Under the pieces are notes generated by a model that saw only the letters and a list, made by a program, of their open reading frames with translations, made no database searches and was not told where the DNA came from. This document shows, in pieces, positions 1 to 9,781 of a DNA stretch of 64,000 bases (positions are counted from its first letter, which is position 1; every line of letters begins with the position of its first letter). The stretch spans positions 1,674,001 through 1,738,000 of the forward strand of contig NZ_CP049156.1 of NCBI RefSeq assembly GCF_011493005.1. The letters run 5' to 3'. The stretch is from Caballeronia sp. SBC1 (GTDB taxonomy: Bacteria; Pseudomonadota; Gammaproteobacteria; Burkholderiales; Burkholderiaceae). The position numbers and the translations under genes are program-made.

Positions 1-101
1 AGACGGTCGAAAAGGAAATCAACGCTGCGATCACGCAGATCCAGGCGCTCTCCACCGTGGTTTCGAAAGTGACGAAGCTGCGCATGGAAGGATTGAAATA
101 G
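1..101 (+). CDS. hom: Homoserine dehydrogenase, C-terminal end (partial)
   Basis: Only the last 32 codons are present, in the frame starting at base 3 and ending in TAG at 99-101. The visible peptide contains ALSTVVSKVTKLRME, which resembles the end of the C-terminal ACT domain of long-form homoserine dehydrogenases. The enzyme reduces aspartate semialdehyde to homoserine, and the ACT domain normally mediates feedback inhibition by threonine. The stop lies 9 bases before the thrC start, so the two genes very likely form one threonine biosynthesis operon. The assignment rests mainly on the tail sequence plus this neighbourhood. Confidence 0.8.
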   Translation, partial: TVEKEINAAITQIQALSTVVSKVTKLRMEGLK

Positions 102-110
102 GGCTTTAAA

Positions 111-1556
111 ATGAACTACATCTCCACCCGCGGCGCCGGTTTCGGCGAAAGCCATTCTTTCTCCGACATCCTGCTCGGCGGTCTCGCCAAGGACGGCGGC
201 CTGTATTTGCCCGCTGAATATCCGCGCGTCACGGCGCAAGAACTGACTGCGTGGCGCACGCTGTCGTATGCGGATCTGGCCTACGAAATCCTGCGCAAAT
301 TCAGCGACGACATTTTCGACGAAGATCTGCGCTCGCTCACGCGCCGTACTTACACGGCCGGCACGTACAGCAATGTTCGCGATCATGAAAGCGCGTCGCA
401 GATTACGCCTCTGAAAACGCTGGGCGAAGAGGGCGGCACAACGATCTCGCTGCTGGAATTGTCGAACGGACCCACGCTCGCGTTCAAGGACATGGCCATG
501 CAGTTGCTCGGCAACCTGTTCGAGTACACGCTGGCCAAAGAGGGGCAGACGCTGAACATTCTTGGCGCCACCTCGGGCGACACGGGCAGCGCGGCCGAAT
601 ACGCCATGCGCGGCAAGCAGGGCGTGCGCGTTTTCATGCTGTCCCCGCATCAGAAGATGAGCGCGTTCCAGACGGCGCAGATGTTTTCGCTGCAGGATCC
701 GAACATCTTCAACCTGGCGGTGATCGGCAACTTCGACAATTGTCAGGACATTGTTAAAGCGGTGTCGAACGATCACGCGTTCAAAGCGGCTAACAAGATC
801 GGCACGGTCAATTCGATCAACTGGGCACGCGTGGTTGCGCAGGTCGTGTATTACTTCAAGGGCTACTTCGCCGCGACAAAGTCGAACGCCGAGCGGGTGT
901 CGTTTACGGTGCCATCGGGCAATTTCGGCAATGTGTGCGCCGGGCATATCGCGCGCATGATGGGTTTGCCGATCGAGCAACTGGTCGTCGCCACGAATGA
1001 AAACGACGTGCTCGACGAGTTTTTCCGCACCGGGGTTTATCGCGTGCGCACAGCAGCCGAGACGTACCACACGACCAGTCCGAGCATGGATATCTCGAAG
1101 GCGTCGAATTTCGAGCGTTTTGTGTTCGATCTGCTTGGCCGCGATCCCGCGCGCGTGCTGCAGCTGTTCCGGGATGTGGAAGAAAAGGGTGGATTTGATC
1201 TTGCGGCCAGCGGCGACTTTGCGCGCGTGCAGGAATTTGGTTTTGTGTCGGGACGCAGCAGCCATGCGGACCGTGTGGACACCATTCGCGACGCGTTCAA
1301 GCGTTACGGCACCATGATCGATACCCACACGGCCGATGGCCTGAAGGTGGCGCGCGAACACCTGACACCGGGCGTGCCAATGATCGTGCTGGAAACCGCT
1401 CAGCCGATCAAATTCGGCGAAACTATCCGGGAAGCGCTTGAGCGTGAACCGGAACGGCCGGCGGCGTTTATTGGTATTGAAGAATTGCCACAGAAATTCG
1501 ATATCGTGGCGGCCGAGGTGAGCCTCGTGAAGGCGTACATCGCGGAGCGCATCTAG
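111..1556 (+). CDS. thrC: Threonine synthase
   Basis: PLP-dependent enzyme converting O-phosphohomoserine to threonine, the last step of the pathway; cytosolic. The 481-residue length fits the long bacterial/fungal-type threonine synthases. The N-terminus (MNYISTRG) is family-typical. The PLP-binding lysine is Lys126 in PTLAFKDMAMQ, and the phosphate-binding loop GATSGDTGSAA follows at about 152-162. The ATG lies 9 bases after the hom stop, which supports an operon. A hairpin of 8 bp follows at about 1632, but its T-tract is poor. No defect is seen. Confidence 0.96.
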   Translation: MNYISTRGAGFGESHSFSDILLGGLAKDGGLYLPAEYPRVTAQELTAWRTLSYADLAYEILRKFSDDIFDEDLRSLTRRTYTAGTYSNVRDHESASQITPLKTLGEEGGTTISLLELSNGPTLAFKDMAMQLLGNLFEYTLAKEGQTLNILGATSGDTGSAAEYAMRGKQGVRVFMLSPHQKMSAFQTAQMFSLQDPNIFNLAVIGNFDNCQDIVKAVSNDHAFKAANKIGTVNSINWARVVAQVVYYFKGYFAATKSNAERVSFTVPSGNFGNVCAGHIARMMGLPIEQLVVATNENDVLDEFFRTGVYRVRTAAETYHTTSPSMDISKASNFERFVFDLLGRDPARVLQLFRDVEEKGGFDLAASGDFARVQEFGFVSGRSSHADRVDTIRDAFKRYGTMIDTHTADGLKVAREHLTPGVPMIVLETAQPIKFGETIREALEREPERPAAFIGIEELPQKFDIVAAEVSLVKAYIAERI

Positions 1557-1631
1557 GCGCAGGACAGGCGGCAGCGAGCGGGTTCGGGCAACCGGCAACG
1601 CCGCTCGCGGCATCGTTCGCGGCGTCATTGA

Positions 1632-1654
1632 AAGGCCGCTGGAAGTGCGGCCTT
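1632..1654 (+). terminator. Possible terminator hairpin after thrC
   Basis: An 8-bp perfect stem (AAGGCCGC / GCGGCCTT) with a 7-base loop lies about 75 bases after the thrC stop. The following sequence has no real T-run, so intrinsic termination would be weak. Confidence 0.35.
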
Positions 1655-1754
1655 CGCATTCGCACGTGCAGCTTTCCGCTGCAATGCCGCAATTCGTCCC
1701 AAAAACTGCTAAAATTGCAGGTTTTTCGCCGTACACCATTCAAAAGGACGCGCT

Positions 1755-3347
1755 GTGCTGTCTACTGCCAACATCACCATGCAATTCGGGCCGAAGCCCC
1801 TCTTCGAGAACATTTCGGTCAAGTTCGGGGAAGGAAATCGCTACGGCCTGATCGGGGCGAACGGCTGCGGCAAATCCACGTTCATGAAGATTCTGGGCAG
1901 CGACCTGGAACCGAGCTCCGGCAACGTGATGCTCGAACCGAACGTGCGTCTTGGTAAGTTGCGCCAGGATCAGTTCGCGTATGAAGACATGCGCGTGATC
2001 GACGTCGTGATGATGGGCCACACGGAAATGTGGAACGCGATGTGCGAGCGCGACGCTATTTACGCGAATCCCGACGCCACCGACGACGACTACATGCACG
2101 CCGCCGAACTCGAAGCGAAGTTCGCCGAGTACGACGGTTATACGGCCGAAGCGCGCGCCGGCGAGTTGCTGCTGGGCATTGGCATTGCGATCGAAGACCA
2201 TACAGGTCCCATGAGCAACGTTGCTCCGGGCTGGAAGCTGCGCGTATTGCTCGCGCAGGCGCTGTTTTCGAAGCCGGATGTGTTGCTGCTCGACGAACCG
2301 ACCAACAACCTGGACATCACCTCCATCCGCTGGCTCGAGGACATACTGAACCAGTACAACTCGACCATGGTGATCATTTCACATGATCGACACTTCCTGA
2401 ACCAGGTCTGCACGCACATGGCGGATATGGATTACGGCACGTTGAAGGTGTACCCGGGTAACTACGACGACTACATGCTGGCTTCGGCTCAGGCGCGCGA
2501 GCGTCAGGCGAACGCGAACCAGAAGGCGAAAGACAAAGTGGCCGACCTGCAGGACTTCGTGCGCCGGTTCTCGGCGAACAAGTCGAAGGCACGCCAGGCG
2601 ACCAGCCGCGCGAAGCAGATCGAGAAGATCAAGATTGAGGAATTCAAGCCGTCGTCGCGGCAGAATCCGTTCATTCGTTTTGAATTCGAGAAAAAGCTGC
2701 ACAACATTGCAGTGGTGGCGACCAACATCACCAAGAAGTACGACCGCACGATCTTTAATCACTTCAACCTGAGCGTTCAGCCGGGTGAACGGATTGCGAT
2801 CATCGGCGAGAACGGCGCGGGCAAGACCACGTTGCTGCGTGCGCTGAAGGGCGCAATCGAACTGGACGGCGGCACGGTCAAGTGGGCGGAAAACGCGTTG
2901 GTCGGTTATATGCCGCAGGACACGTACGAAGAGTTTCCGAAGGACGAGACGCTGACCGACTGGGTAGACCAGTATCGTCAGGACGGCGACGACGACCAGA
3001 TGGTTCGTGGCACGCTGGGCCGTTTGCTGTTCAACGCCGACGACATCAAGAAATCGGTCAAGGTGCTGTCGGGTGGTGAGAAAGGCCGCATGATCTGGGG
3101 CAAGCTGATGCTCGGGCGCCCGAACGTGCTGTTGATGGACGAGCCGACCAACCACATGGACATGGAATCGATCGAGTCCTTGCAGATCGCGTTGGAGAAG
3201 TATGAAGGCACGCTGATCTTCGTTTCACATGACCGCGAGTTCGTGAATGGACTGGCGAACCGGATTATCGAAGTGAAGAACGACGGCACGCTGCGCGACT
3301 TCGGCGGTACGTACGAGGAATTCCTGACGAGCCAGGGTATTCAGTAA
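1755..3347 (+). CDS. ybiT: ABC-F family ATPase, YbiT type
   Basis: Soluble protein with two ABC ATPase domains and no membrane segments; ABC-F proteins act on the ribosome during translation. The 530-residue length equals that of E. coli YbiT, and the N-terminus ([12 protein letters not shown]) and overall sequence match that subgroup closely. Walker A motifs are GANGCGKST (about 34-42) and GENGAGKTT (about 352-360). The first signature is degenerate (NVAPGWKLR) while the second is canonical LSGGEKGRM; Walker B sequences are [11 protein letters not shown] and [11 protein letters not shown]. The inter-domain linker with [15 protein letters not shown] is typical. The start is GTG at 1755, preceded by AAAAGGA about 6 bases upstream. 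A strong terminator follows. Confidence 0.93.
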   Translation: MLSTANITMQFGPKPLFENISVKFGEGNRYGLIGANGCGKSTFMKILGSDLEPSSGNVMLEPNVRLGKLRQDQFAYEDMRVIDVVMMGHTEMWNAMCERDAIYANPDATDDDYMHAAELEAKFAEYDGYTAEARAGELLLGIGIAIEDHTGPMSNVAPGWKLRVLLAQALFSKPDVLLLDEPTNNLDITSIRWLEDILNQYNSTMVIISHDRHFLNQVCTHMADMDYGTLKVYPGNYDDYMLASAQARERQANANQKAKDKVADLQDFVRRFSANKSKARQATSRAKQIEKIKIEEFKPSSRQNPFIRFEFEKKLHNIAVVATNITKKYDRTIFNHFNLSVQPGERIAIIGENGAGKTTLLRALKGAIELDGGTVKWAENALVGYMPQDTYEEFPKDETLTDWVDQYRQDGDDDQMVRGTLGRLLFNADDIKKSVKVLSGGEKGRMIWGKLMLGRPNVLLMDEPTNHMDMESIESLQIALEKYEGTLIFVSHDREFVNGLANRIIEVKNDGTLRDFGGTYEEFLTSQGIQ

Positions 3348-3367
3348 CACAGCAATTCAATAAGCCG

Positions 3368-3413
3368 AAACGCAAATGGCCCGCTTCGTAAAGAAGCGGG
3401 CCATTTGCGTTTT
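3368..3413 (+). terminator. Rho-independent terminator after ybiT
   Basis: A perfect 20-bp stem (3368-3387 with 3393-3412) closes a 5-base loop and ends in a short T-run. It begins about 20 bases after the ybiT stop. A-runs and T-runs flank both sides, so it could work in either direction. Confidence 0.9.
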
Positions 3414-3604
3414 GAGACGATGTTTAGACCTGCGTGAGGCGACTGAAGAACGTTCGTCGCCGCGATCGGTTTTTTCCTAAAAATGACCGGCTCGGACCAT
3501 CGGAAACTGAAACACAGCACAGTCGAACTTGCTTGATAAATCGCAACATGCATTTGTCTAACCTCCTGCAAGCTCAAAACTTTGACTCTGGAGATGTTCC
3601 TTCA

Positions 3605-4762
3605 ATGACCCCACTTACTCCCCTGACCATTCGCGGCCGCACGTTGCTTCCTATTGTGCAGGGAGGCATGGGCGTGGGTGTGTCCGCGCACCGGCTGGCC
3701 GGCGCCGTAGCCCGGGAGGGTGCAATGGGAACAATCTCGAGCATCGACTTGCGGCACCACCATCCCGACCTGCTTGAGATATGCAAACAGAACCCGGATC
3801 AGGCGACCCTGGAGGCAGCCAATCAGACGGCATTGTCGCGCGAGATCATTGCAGCGAAGGCCCTTAGCGAAGGCCACGGCATGATTGCCGTGAATGTCAT
3901 GCGCGCGGTTTCGTCCTACGCAGCGGCGGTGCAGACGGCGTGCGAGAGCGGTGCCGACGCTATCGTCATGGGGGCAGGCCTGCCGCTGGACCTGCCGGAC
4001 CTGACGCAAGGCGTCGATATCGCGCTGATCCCGATCTTGTCGGATAGCCGTGGCATCGCGCTGGTACTGAAGAAGTGGCTCAAGAAGAATCGTTTGCCCG
4101 ATGCCATTGTGATCGAACATCCGGGCCATGCGGGTGGCCATCTCGGCGTGGCGAGCGTTGCGGATATTCCGAGCGAGCGTTTTGACTTCGCTCGCGTGAT
4201 TGAAGAAACCATGCTGACCTTCGATACCCTCGGTATCGGCCGTACCCAGATTCCGCTGATCGTGGCGGGTGGCATCGACGGGCATGCGGCGGTGCGTCGC
4301 TGGCTGGACGCAGGTGCGTCGGGCGTGCAACTCGGTACGGCGTTCGCGGTGACCGAAGAGGGTGATGCGCATCCTGAATTCAAGCGGGTTCTTGCCGAGG
4401 CAACGCCAGAAGACATCGTCGAATTCGTGAGTGTGACCGGCCTGCCGGCGCGCGCGGTGAAAACACCGTGGCTCGATCGTTATATGCGCAATGAGCAACG
4501 GATTCGCGACAAGATCGGCTCGCGCGTGCAAAAGTGCCCCACAGGCCTCAATTGCCTCGTGGCGTGTGGCTTGCGTGATGGCATCGAAAAGTTCGGGCAT
4601 TTTTGTATCGATACCCGTCTCGCCGCAGCTCTGCGTGGAGATCGCGCGAACGGACTGTTCTTCCGGGGGCGCGAGGCCCTGCCGTTCGGATCGGCTATTC
4701 GCAGCGTGCGGGAATTGCTCGACTTGCTGGTCGCAGATATCCGGCCCACGGCCGCAGCTTGA
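3605..4762 (+). CDS. Nitronate monooxygenase family flavoprotein
   Basis: FMN-dependent TIM-barrel enzyme of the nitronate monooxygenase (2-nitropropane dioxygenase) family, which oxidises alkyl nitronates to carbonyl compounds and nitrite. Visible family features are the N-terminal PIVQGGMGVGVS loop, HPGHAGGHLG in mid-protein, the phosphate-binding segment VAGGIDGHAAV, and LGTAFAVTEE. The C-terminal part has a cysteine pattern (KCPTGLNCLVACG). The frame is open from 3434, but a TIM-barrel start at ATG 3605 (385 residues) fits the family and has GGAG 11 bases upstream; ATG 3548 has no convincing ribosome site. The true substrate cannot be read from sequence; related enoyl reductases share the fold. 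Confidence 0.85.
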   Translation: MTPLTPLTIRGRTLLPIVQGGMGVGVSAHRLAGAVAREGAMGTISSIDLRHHHPDLLEICKQNPDQATLEAANQTALSREIIAAKALSEGHGMIAVNVMRAVSSYAAAVQTACESGADAIVMGAGLPLDLPDLTQGVDIALIPILSDSRGIALVLKKWLKKNRLPDAIVIEHPGHAGGHLGVASVADIPSERFDFARVIEETMLTFDTLGIGRTQIPLIVAGGIDGHAAVRRWLDAGASGVQLGTAFAVTEEGDAHPEFKRVLAEATPEDIVEFVSVTGLPARAVKTPWLDRYMRNEQRIRDKIGSRVQKCPTGLNCLVACGLRDGIEKFGHFCIDTRLAAALRGDRANGLFFRGREALPFGSAIRSVRELLDLLVADIRPTAAA

Positions 4763-4947
4763 ACGGCGCAAGTTTTGCAAACCAGACTGAAGTTTGGATT
4801 ACCAGCTGAGTCAGCAGCAAGTCAGCCGCTGTCTGGCGCATAAATCAGATGTTCTCCGGGGCTTTCCGCGGGGGCAGGCGGCGCTAATGCGCATCGACAG
4901 ACATGCTCCACACCTGAGGTCGTCACAAGCCCGACTTGATCCGCCGA

Positions 4948-5151
4948 TCAAACCTTGTCGCGCGTGAAGCGCATGGCTGTGCCTTCGCGGGTAATGCGTT
5001 CCCAGACCGCGAGCTTCTCGGCTTCGCTGAGAAACACCCAGTTGGAGACTTCTCCGGCCATGCGGCCACAGCCCTTGCAGACGTCGTCGAAGAGGGTCGA
5101 GCAGACGCCGATGCACGGGCTGTCGGGCAAATCATGAAGGTTCGATGCCAT
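4948..5151 (-). CDS. DUF1289 small cysteine protein
   Basis: A 67-residue protein with the DUF1289 pattern: SPCIGVCS followed by CKGCGR, four cysteines that probably bind a metal or iron-sulfur cluster (inference). Its molecular function is unknown. The reading frame extends to a TTG at 5181, but ATG 5151 starts exactly at the usual MASNLHDLPDSPC beginning and is preferred. It lies 70 bases downstream of pldA on the same strand, so it is probably co-transcribed with it. Confidence 0.8.
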   Translation of the reverse strand: MASNLHDLPDSPCIGVCSTLFDDVCKGCGRMAGEVSNWVFLSEAEKLAVWERITREGTAMRFTRDKV

Positions 5152-5221
5152 AAAACGCCTGTAGTCGGGCGCGACGTGCAATGAAAACTAAAACTGCAGC
5201 GCCCGCGCAAAAGATCCAAGT

Positions 5222-6535
5222 TTAACGCGCGATGCTGTATCCGATCCGCGCGATCCAGTGTTGTCGCTGGTTGTAATCGAGGATGTCCTCGCCGTAGCCG
5301 TTGAAATACCCCACCCACAGGTAGCCGCCCCACGCGCTGTTGATCAGTTTGGCGAGCGGGTAGGTGAATTGGGCGTCAACGCTGCCATATCCGTGTTTTG
5401 TGCCCTTGCGCAGTGTCGTGGCGAGTTGCCAGCTGTCGGGGCTGCCGTACTTCACGAGCAGATCGACGTAACCTCGATAGTCCTGGATGTCCTCGTTGCC
5501 GCTCTTCGTGATGTAGTAATAGATTTTCGGCGATATGGTCAGGTGGGTCGAGTTGATATCGCCGAAATCCCAGGTCGGGCGCACGAAAGCGATGTTGATG
5601 CCGCGCGAATCCGCGCCGGCCTTGCCGTTCGACTCATGTCCAATACCCGCGGTCACGCCCATGCGCGAAAACAGCGAGCTTTTCCAACCCGTGTTCTCCA
5701 GGTAGTAGAACAGTTGCGGCTCGTAACTCGTGTCGCGGAACGGCGCCGATTCAGCCGACAGGTCCCAGATTGACGTTTGCGTGTACGCGAAATACAGATT
5801 GTCGAGGAAGCTGCGTGAGCGCGGATCATCGGGCAACAGCAGGCGGTACTTGAAGCTGAACTGGAATTTCGCGAGATTATCGCCGTTCTGGCCATCGGCG
5901 AAATACATGGGTTCAAAGGTCGACAAACGGCCGCTCAACATGCGGTCGCTGGTCGTCGTGGGCACGGCCGATGTGTTCGCCGCAACCTCTGCGCTCGCCA
6001 GTTGCTGCGGTGTCCTGGCCTTCGTCTCGGCGGTCTCCGCCTCTACCACTTGCGTTTGCGACTTGCCGCGGTTGAGCGTGATCAGCATGGGCGACGAATC
6101 GAAGCCTACCGGATCGACCTTTATCACGCCGCGCGCCGACTCGGGCCACGGGGCGGCATAGCGAACTTTTCGATATTGGCCGGGGCGCAGCGTCAGCTTG
6201 TCGGGGACGTTGGGCTCGCGTTGCAGCGCCAGCGGCTGCGGCGGCAGGTCGCCGTTGGTCAGCGTGACGTTGAGCGCTTTTGGCACATCGATCATGAGCG
6301 GCTGCTTGTCGTCGTCGCTATAGAGCAATGTCAGTTCGAGCGGCTGTTCCGCGGCCGCTTCCCGCACCGGCTGGAGCACGGAAACCGTGGCATAGGCGGC
6401 GCTGGTCCAGCCGAGGCTGATAGCAAACGCGAGAATGGACGGGCGGCAAACCGTCGCGACATCGCGCAGCCTCCAAGGAAAGGGAAAGGGCGTGAGAGAG
6501 CGGATGAAAAACGGCGGAGAGCCTCGGGCCATCAA
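5222..6535 (-). CDS. pldA: Outer-membrane phospholipase A (PldA family)
   Basis: Calcium-dependent phospholipase A1/A2 beta-barrel of the outer membrane, which hydrolyses phospholipids that reach the outer leaflet. The catalytic His and Ser are in GHESNGKAG (His300, Ser302), with the supporting Asn probably in RGINIAFVRP. Upstream YTQTSIWDLS matches the conserved early barrel strand. A signal-like hydrophobic stretch ending in AYA lies near residues 33-49. At 437 residues it is about 150 longer than E. coli PldA; the extra part is an N-terminal region of unknown role between the signal peptide and the barrel. The barrel ends in YSIAR, without the usual terminal aromatic. Confidence 0.88.
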   Translation of the reverse strand: MMARGSPPFFIRSLTPFPFPWRLRDVATVCRPSILAFAISLGWTSAAYATVSVLQPVREAAAEQPLELTLLYSDDDKQPLMIDVPKALNVTLTNGDLPPQPLALQREPNVPDKLTLRPGQYRKVRYAAPWPESARGVIKVDPVGFDSSPMLITLNRGKSQTQVVEAETAETKARTPQQLASAEVAANTSAVPTTTSDRMLSGRLSTFEPMYFADGQNGDNLAKFQFSFKYRLLLPDDPRSRSFLDNLYFAYTQTSIWDLSAESAPFRDTSYEPQLFYYLENTGWKSSLFSRMGVTAGIGHESNGKAGADSRGINIAFVRPTWDFGDINSTHLTISPKIYYYITKSGNEDIQDYRGYVDLLVKYGSPDSWQLATTLRKGTKHGYGSVDAQFTYPLAKLINSAWGGYLWVGYFNGYGEDILDYNQRQHWIARIGYSIAR

Positions 6536-7231
6536 ACGATTGTCCTTGTTACGTTGAGTAGCGTCGTGCGCGGGCGGCAGGGACGCGTGTCCGTTTTCGT
6601 CCCCATTACATCGTGCGCTACCACTTGTTTAGCGACCAACTGAACGATTAACATTCCGTTCGCCCGCGCGGACAACATACTGACAGCATTCGCCAAACGC
6701 ACAATTGTAAGCGTGCGGAAGATCATCTCGAAAGCTGAGCCGAACGGGCAGCGACAGCAAAAATTGATCCCGACAAGCGTCGATTCACTCATTCGTTGAT
6801 GAGCGAGCCGGCAGGACTGAGGTGTTCGCTTGCTCGTCAGAACGCGCATTACCCGTCGGCCGATACATGCGTCCGGAGGTCACAACGTGAGAGTTTGAAG
6901 CGCAGGGCACAAGCCACGACGAGCACGGCTCCCCGCGCAAGCGGAGATCATCGGCCAATCCAGGCGGCTCTTTGGATTCAACAATGCCTGCGCGGTCTTT
7001 ATGGCTCAGACCGCAAAGCCCCAAACCTCGCAAGACCCAACTCCACGCCAACCTCGTTCAAACGGGGCCTTGTAGACTTCACGCGACAAAACTCGCCGAT
7101 TGTTTTTTGCGAAGCTATCTTTTGATGATAGGTTTCGTTTTTTTGAGATCGTCTCGATTAAGCAGGGGAGAAAGGGTGAATCGAGACGGGGATACCAACG
7201 GTCGGCAAGTCGAAAGGACGGAGAAACTGAA
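6536..7231. other. Intergenic region between pldA and the pot genes
   Basis: About 700 bases between divergent genes. It should hold the promoters of pldA (leftward) and of the potF-like gene (rightward). T-rich segments at 7100-7155 include a small inverted repeat (CTATC, 7 bases, GATAG at about 7115-7131). No convincing coding sequence is seen. Confidence 0.5.
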
Positions 7232-8401
7232 ATGACAGAAAAATTGGCGGACCGGTTGTCGAAGCGTTCGGGAGCATCGGGCGTGGTTGCACGGATGCCG
7301 GCGTGCGTGGTTTCGATCACCATGGCTATTGCGGGTGTGGCGGCATTGTCGGCACCGCTGGCGGCATCGGCGAAAGACACTCAGCTCAACGTGTATAACT
7401 GGTCGGACTACATCGCGAAGGACACGATTCCGAACTTCGAGAAGCAGACTGGCGTCAAGGTCAAGTACGACAACTACGACAGCGACGACACGCTGCAAGC
7501 CAAGTTGCTCACCGGCAATTCGGGCTATGACATCGTGGTGCCGACCAGCAACTATGCCGGCAAGCAGATCACGGCAGGGATCTTCACCCCGCTCGACAAA
7601 TCCAAACTCCCCAACCTCAAATACCTCGACCCTTCCCTGATGAAGCTGGTTGCGGGCGCCGATCCGGGCAACCAGTACACGGTACCGTGGGCATACGGCA
7701 CGACGGGCCTTGGCTACAACGTCACGAAGGTCCAGCAGATCCTCGGCAAGAACGTCCCGCTGGATAACTGGGACATCCTGTTCAAACCGGAAAACATCTC
7801 AAAGCTCAAGGCCTGCGGTGTATCGGTGCTCGACGCTCCTGACCAGATGTTCGCCGCCGCGCTGCACTACATCGGCAAGGATCCGATGAGCACGAACCCC
7901 GCCGACTATCGCGCTGCGCTGGCGATGCTCAAGAAGATCCGTCCGTACATCACCCAGTTCAACTCGTCGGGTTATATCAACGATCTGGTCGGCGGTGACA
8001 TCTGCTTCGCCTACGGCTGGTCGGGCGACGTGGTGATTGCCAAGCATCGTGCGGAAGAGGCGAAGAAGCCGTACAAGATCGAGTACTACATCCCCAAGGG
8101 CGGCGCGCCGGTGTGGTTTGACGTGATGGCGATTCCGAAGGACGCGAAGAACAAGGAAGCCGCGCTCGAGTGGATCAACTACATCGAGACCCCGCAGGTT
8201 CACGCCGCGATCACGAACGAGGTGTATTACCCGAGTGCGAACCTGGAAGCACGGAAATACGTATCGAAGGATGTTGCAGACGATCCGGCCGTGTACCCGC
8301 CGCAAGACGTGATCAAGACGCTGTTCCTGCTCAAGCCGTTGCCGCCGGAAATCCAGCGTTTGCAAACGCGGCTCTGGACGGAACTGAAGTCCGGGCGCTG
8401 A
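7232..8401 (+). CDS. potF: Polyamine-type ABC transporter substrate-binding protein
   Basis: Periplasmic solute-binding protein of the PotD/PotF family, which captures putrescine or spermidine and delivers it to the inner-membrane permease. It has a long N-terminal signal region with a hydrophobic stretch ending in LAASAKD (about residues 40-50), then the family start LNVYNWSDYIAKDTIPNFE. Other PotF-like parts are GYDIVVPTSNY, VPWAYGTTGLGYN and CFAYGWSGDVVIA. ATG 7232 is preferred over the upstream in-frame ATG at 7100 because GGACGGAG lies just before it. It is the first gene of a four-gene import cluster. Putrescine is likely, but the substrate is inferred. Confidence 0.87.
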   Translation: MTEKLADRLSKRSGASGVVARMPACVVSITMAIAGVAALSAPLAASAKDTQLNVYNWSDYIAKDTIPNFEKQTGVKVKYDNYDSDDTLQAKLLTGNSGYDIVVPTSNYAGKQITAGIFTPLDKSKLPNLKYLDPSLMKLVAGADPGNQYTVPWAYGTTGLGYNVTKVQQILGKNVPLDNWDILFKPENISKLKACGVSVLDAPDQMFAAALHYIGKDPMSTNPADYRAALAMLKKIRPYITQFNSSGYINDLVGGDICFAYGWSGDVVIAKHRAEEAKKPYKIEYYIPKGGAPVWFDVMAIPKDAKNKEAALEWINYIETPQVHAAITNEVYYPSANLEARKYVSKDVADDPAVYPPQDVIKTLFLLKPLPPEIQRLQTRLWTELKSGR

Positions 8402-8452
8402 TCCTGATTCCGGTAAGGTTGCCGAGGTTGCATCAGGCAGTCGACAAACGTG

Positions 8453-8476
8453 AAGCCCCTGGTTCTCCGGGGGCTT
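8453..8476 (+). terminator. Stem-loop between binding-protein and ATPase genes
   Basis: A 7-bp GC-rich stem (AAGCCCC / GGGGCTT) with a 10-base loop and a short TTGTT tail. Placed inside the transporter operon, it may reduce read-through so that binding protein is made in excess, or may stabilise the upstream mRNA end. Confidence 0.5.
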
Positions 8477-8572
8477 TGTTCGTGGCCGGCGATTTTGTTG
8501 GCGGCATCGTCGAAAGAAAAAAGTTGAAAGAGCAGCACGAATGCGCGTAGCGCAGGAGCCGGGCAGCAGATC

Positions 8573-9781
8573 ATGAGTGAGCAGCAGTCGAGCGCAGTGC
8601 CCGCCGGACCGGGCAATCAAGGTAGTCCGGGCGGTCCGGGCGGCCCCAATGGCCGTAGGCCGGAACCGGGTTTGCGGACCGCGGACTGGACGGCGGAGAA
8701 TTTCGTGCGGATCGTCGATGTAGTCAAGAAATTCGACGAGACCGTTGCAGTGAAAGGCGTGAACCTGTCGGTGAAAAAGGGCGAGCTGTTCGCGCTGCTC
8801 GGCAGTTCCGGCTGCGGCAAGTCCACCTTGCTGCGCATGCTCGCGGGGCTGGAGTCGGTCACGTCGGGCCAGATCGTGATCGATGGCGAGGATCTGGCGA
8901 GCATGCCGCCTTATCGCAGACCGGTGAATATGATGTTCCAGTCCTATGCGCTGTTTCCGCATATGACGGTGGAATCGAACGTGGCGTTCGGGCTCAAGCA
9001 GGAGGGCGTGCGCGGCGCGGAGCTCAAGGAACGCGTGCACGCGACGCTCGACCTCGTGCAGATGGCGAAGTACGCGCAGCGCAAGCCTCACCAGTTGTCG
9101 GGCGGCCAGCAGCAACGGGTGGCGCTGGCCCGCAGCCTGGTCAAGCGTCCAAAGCTGCTGCTGCTGGACGAGCCCATGTCCGCGCTCGACAAACAGATTC
9201 GCCAGCGCACGCAGATCGAGCTGGTGAATATCCTCGATAAGGTCGGCGTGACCTGCATGATGGTCACGCACGATCAGGAGGAAGCGATGACCATGGCCAG
9301 CCGGATCGCGGTCATGAGCGAAGGGGAGATCGTGCAGATCGGCACGCCGCACGAGGTCTACGAATATCCGAACAGCCGGTTCACCGCCGAATTCATCGGC
9401 TCAACGAATCTGTTTGACGGCATTGTGGTGGAAGACGAACCGGATCACGTGTTCGTGGAAACGGCGGAGTTGTCGTCGCGGCTGTATGTGAATCACGGCA
9501 TCACGGGCCCGCTTGGTATGCCGGTCACCATCTCGGTCCGGCCCGAGCGCATTGCGTTGACGCGCAAGCCCCCCGACGGTGCGTACAACTGGGGCCACGG
9601 CACCGTGGCGAACATTGCTTACATGGGCGGCTACACGCTGTATCACGTGAAGCTGGATAGCGGCAAAGTGGTCGTGGCGAACCTGTCGAGTCTTGCGATT
9701 GGGCAGATTGATTCGCCCACCTGGGACGACGAAGTCTTCGTGCGCTGGACAGCGTCCGCGGGCGTGGTGCTCACAGCATGA
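8573..9781 (+). CDS. potG: Polyamine-type ABC transporter ATP-binding protein
   Basis: ATPase subunit energising the importer at the inner face of the membrane. Walker A is GSSGCGKST (about 78-86), the signature is LSGGQQQR (about 175), Walker B is [12 protein letters not shown], and the switch His is in VTHDQEEAM. The C-terminal part is a TOBE-type regulatory domain (SVRPERIAL). Unusual is the N-terminal 35-40 residues, rich in Gly and Pro ([14 protein letters not shown]), ahead of the normal PotG start. Its stop overlaps the next start (ATGA at 9778), indicating translational coupling. Confidence 0.9.
   Translation: MSEQQSSAVPAGPGNQGSPGGPGGPNGRRPEPGLRTADWTAENFVRIVDVVKKFDETVAVKGVNLSVKKGELFALLGSSGCGKSTLLRMLAGLESVTSGQIVIDGEDLASMPPYRRPVNMMFQSYALFPHMTVESNVAFGLKQEGVRGAELKERVHATLDLVQMAKYAQRKPHQLSGGQQQRVALARSLVKRPKLLLLDEPMSALDKQIRQRTQIELVNILDKVGVTCMMVTHDQEEAMTMASRIAVMSEGEIVQIGTPHEVYEYPNSRFTAEFIGSTNLFDGIVVEDEPDHVFVETAELSSRLYVNHGITGPLGMPVTISVRPERIALTRKPPDGAYNWGHGTVANIAYMGGYTLYHVKLDSGKVVVANLSSLAIGQIDSPTWDDEVFVRWTASAGVVLTA

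Noticed and set aside
7799..9352. Long minus-strand open frame (517 codons) opposite the polyamine importer genes
   Set aside because: It runs antisense to two clearly recognised genes (binding protein and ATPase); its His/Arg/Leu-rich composition is that of an antisense shadow in high-GC DNA.
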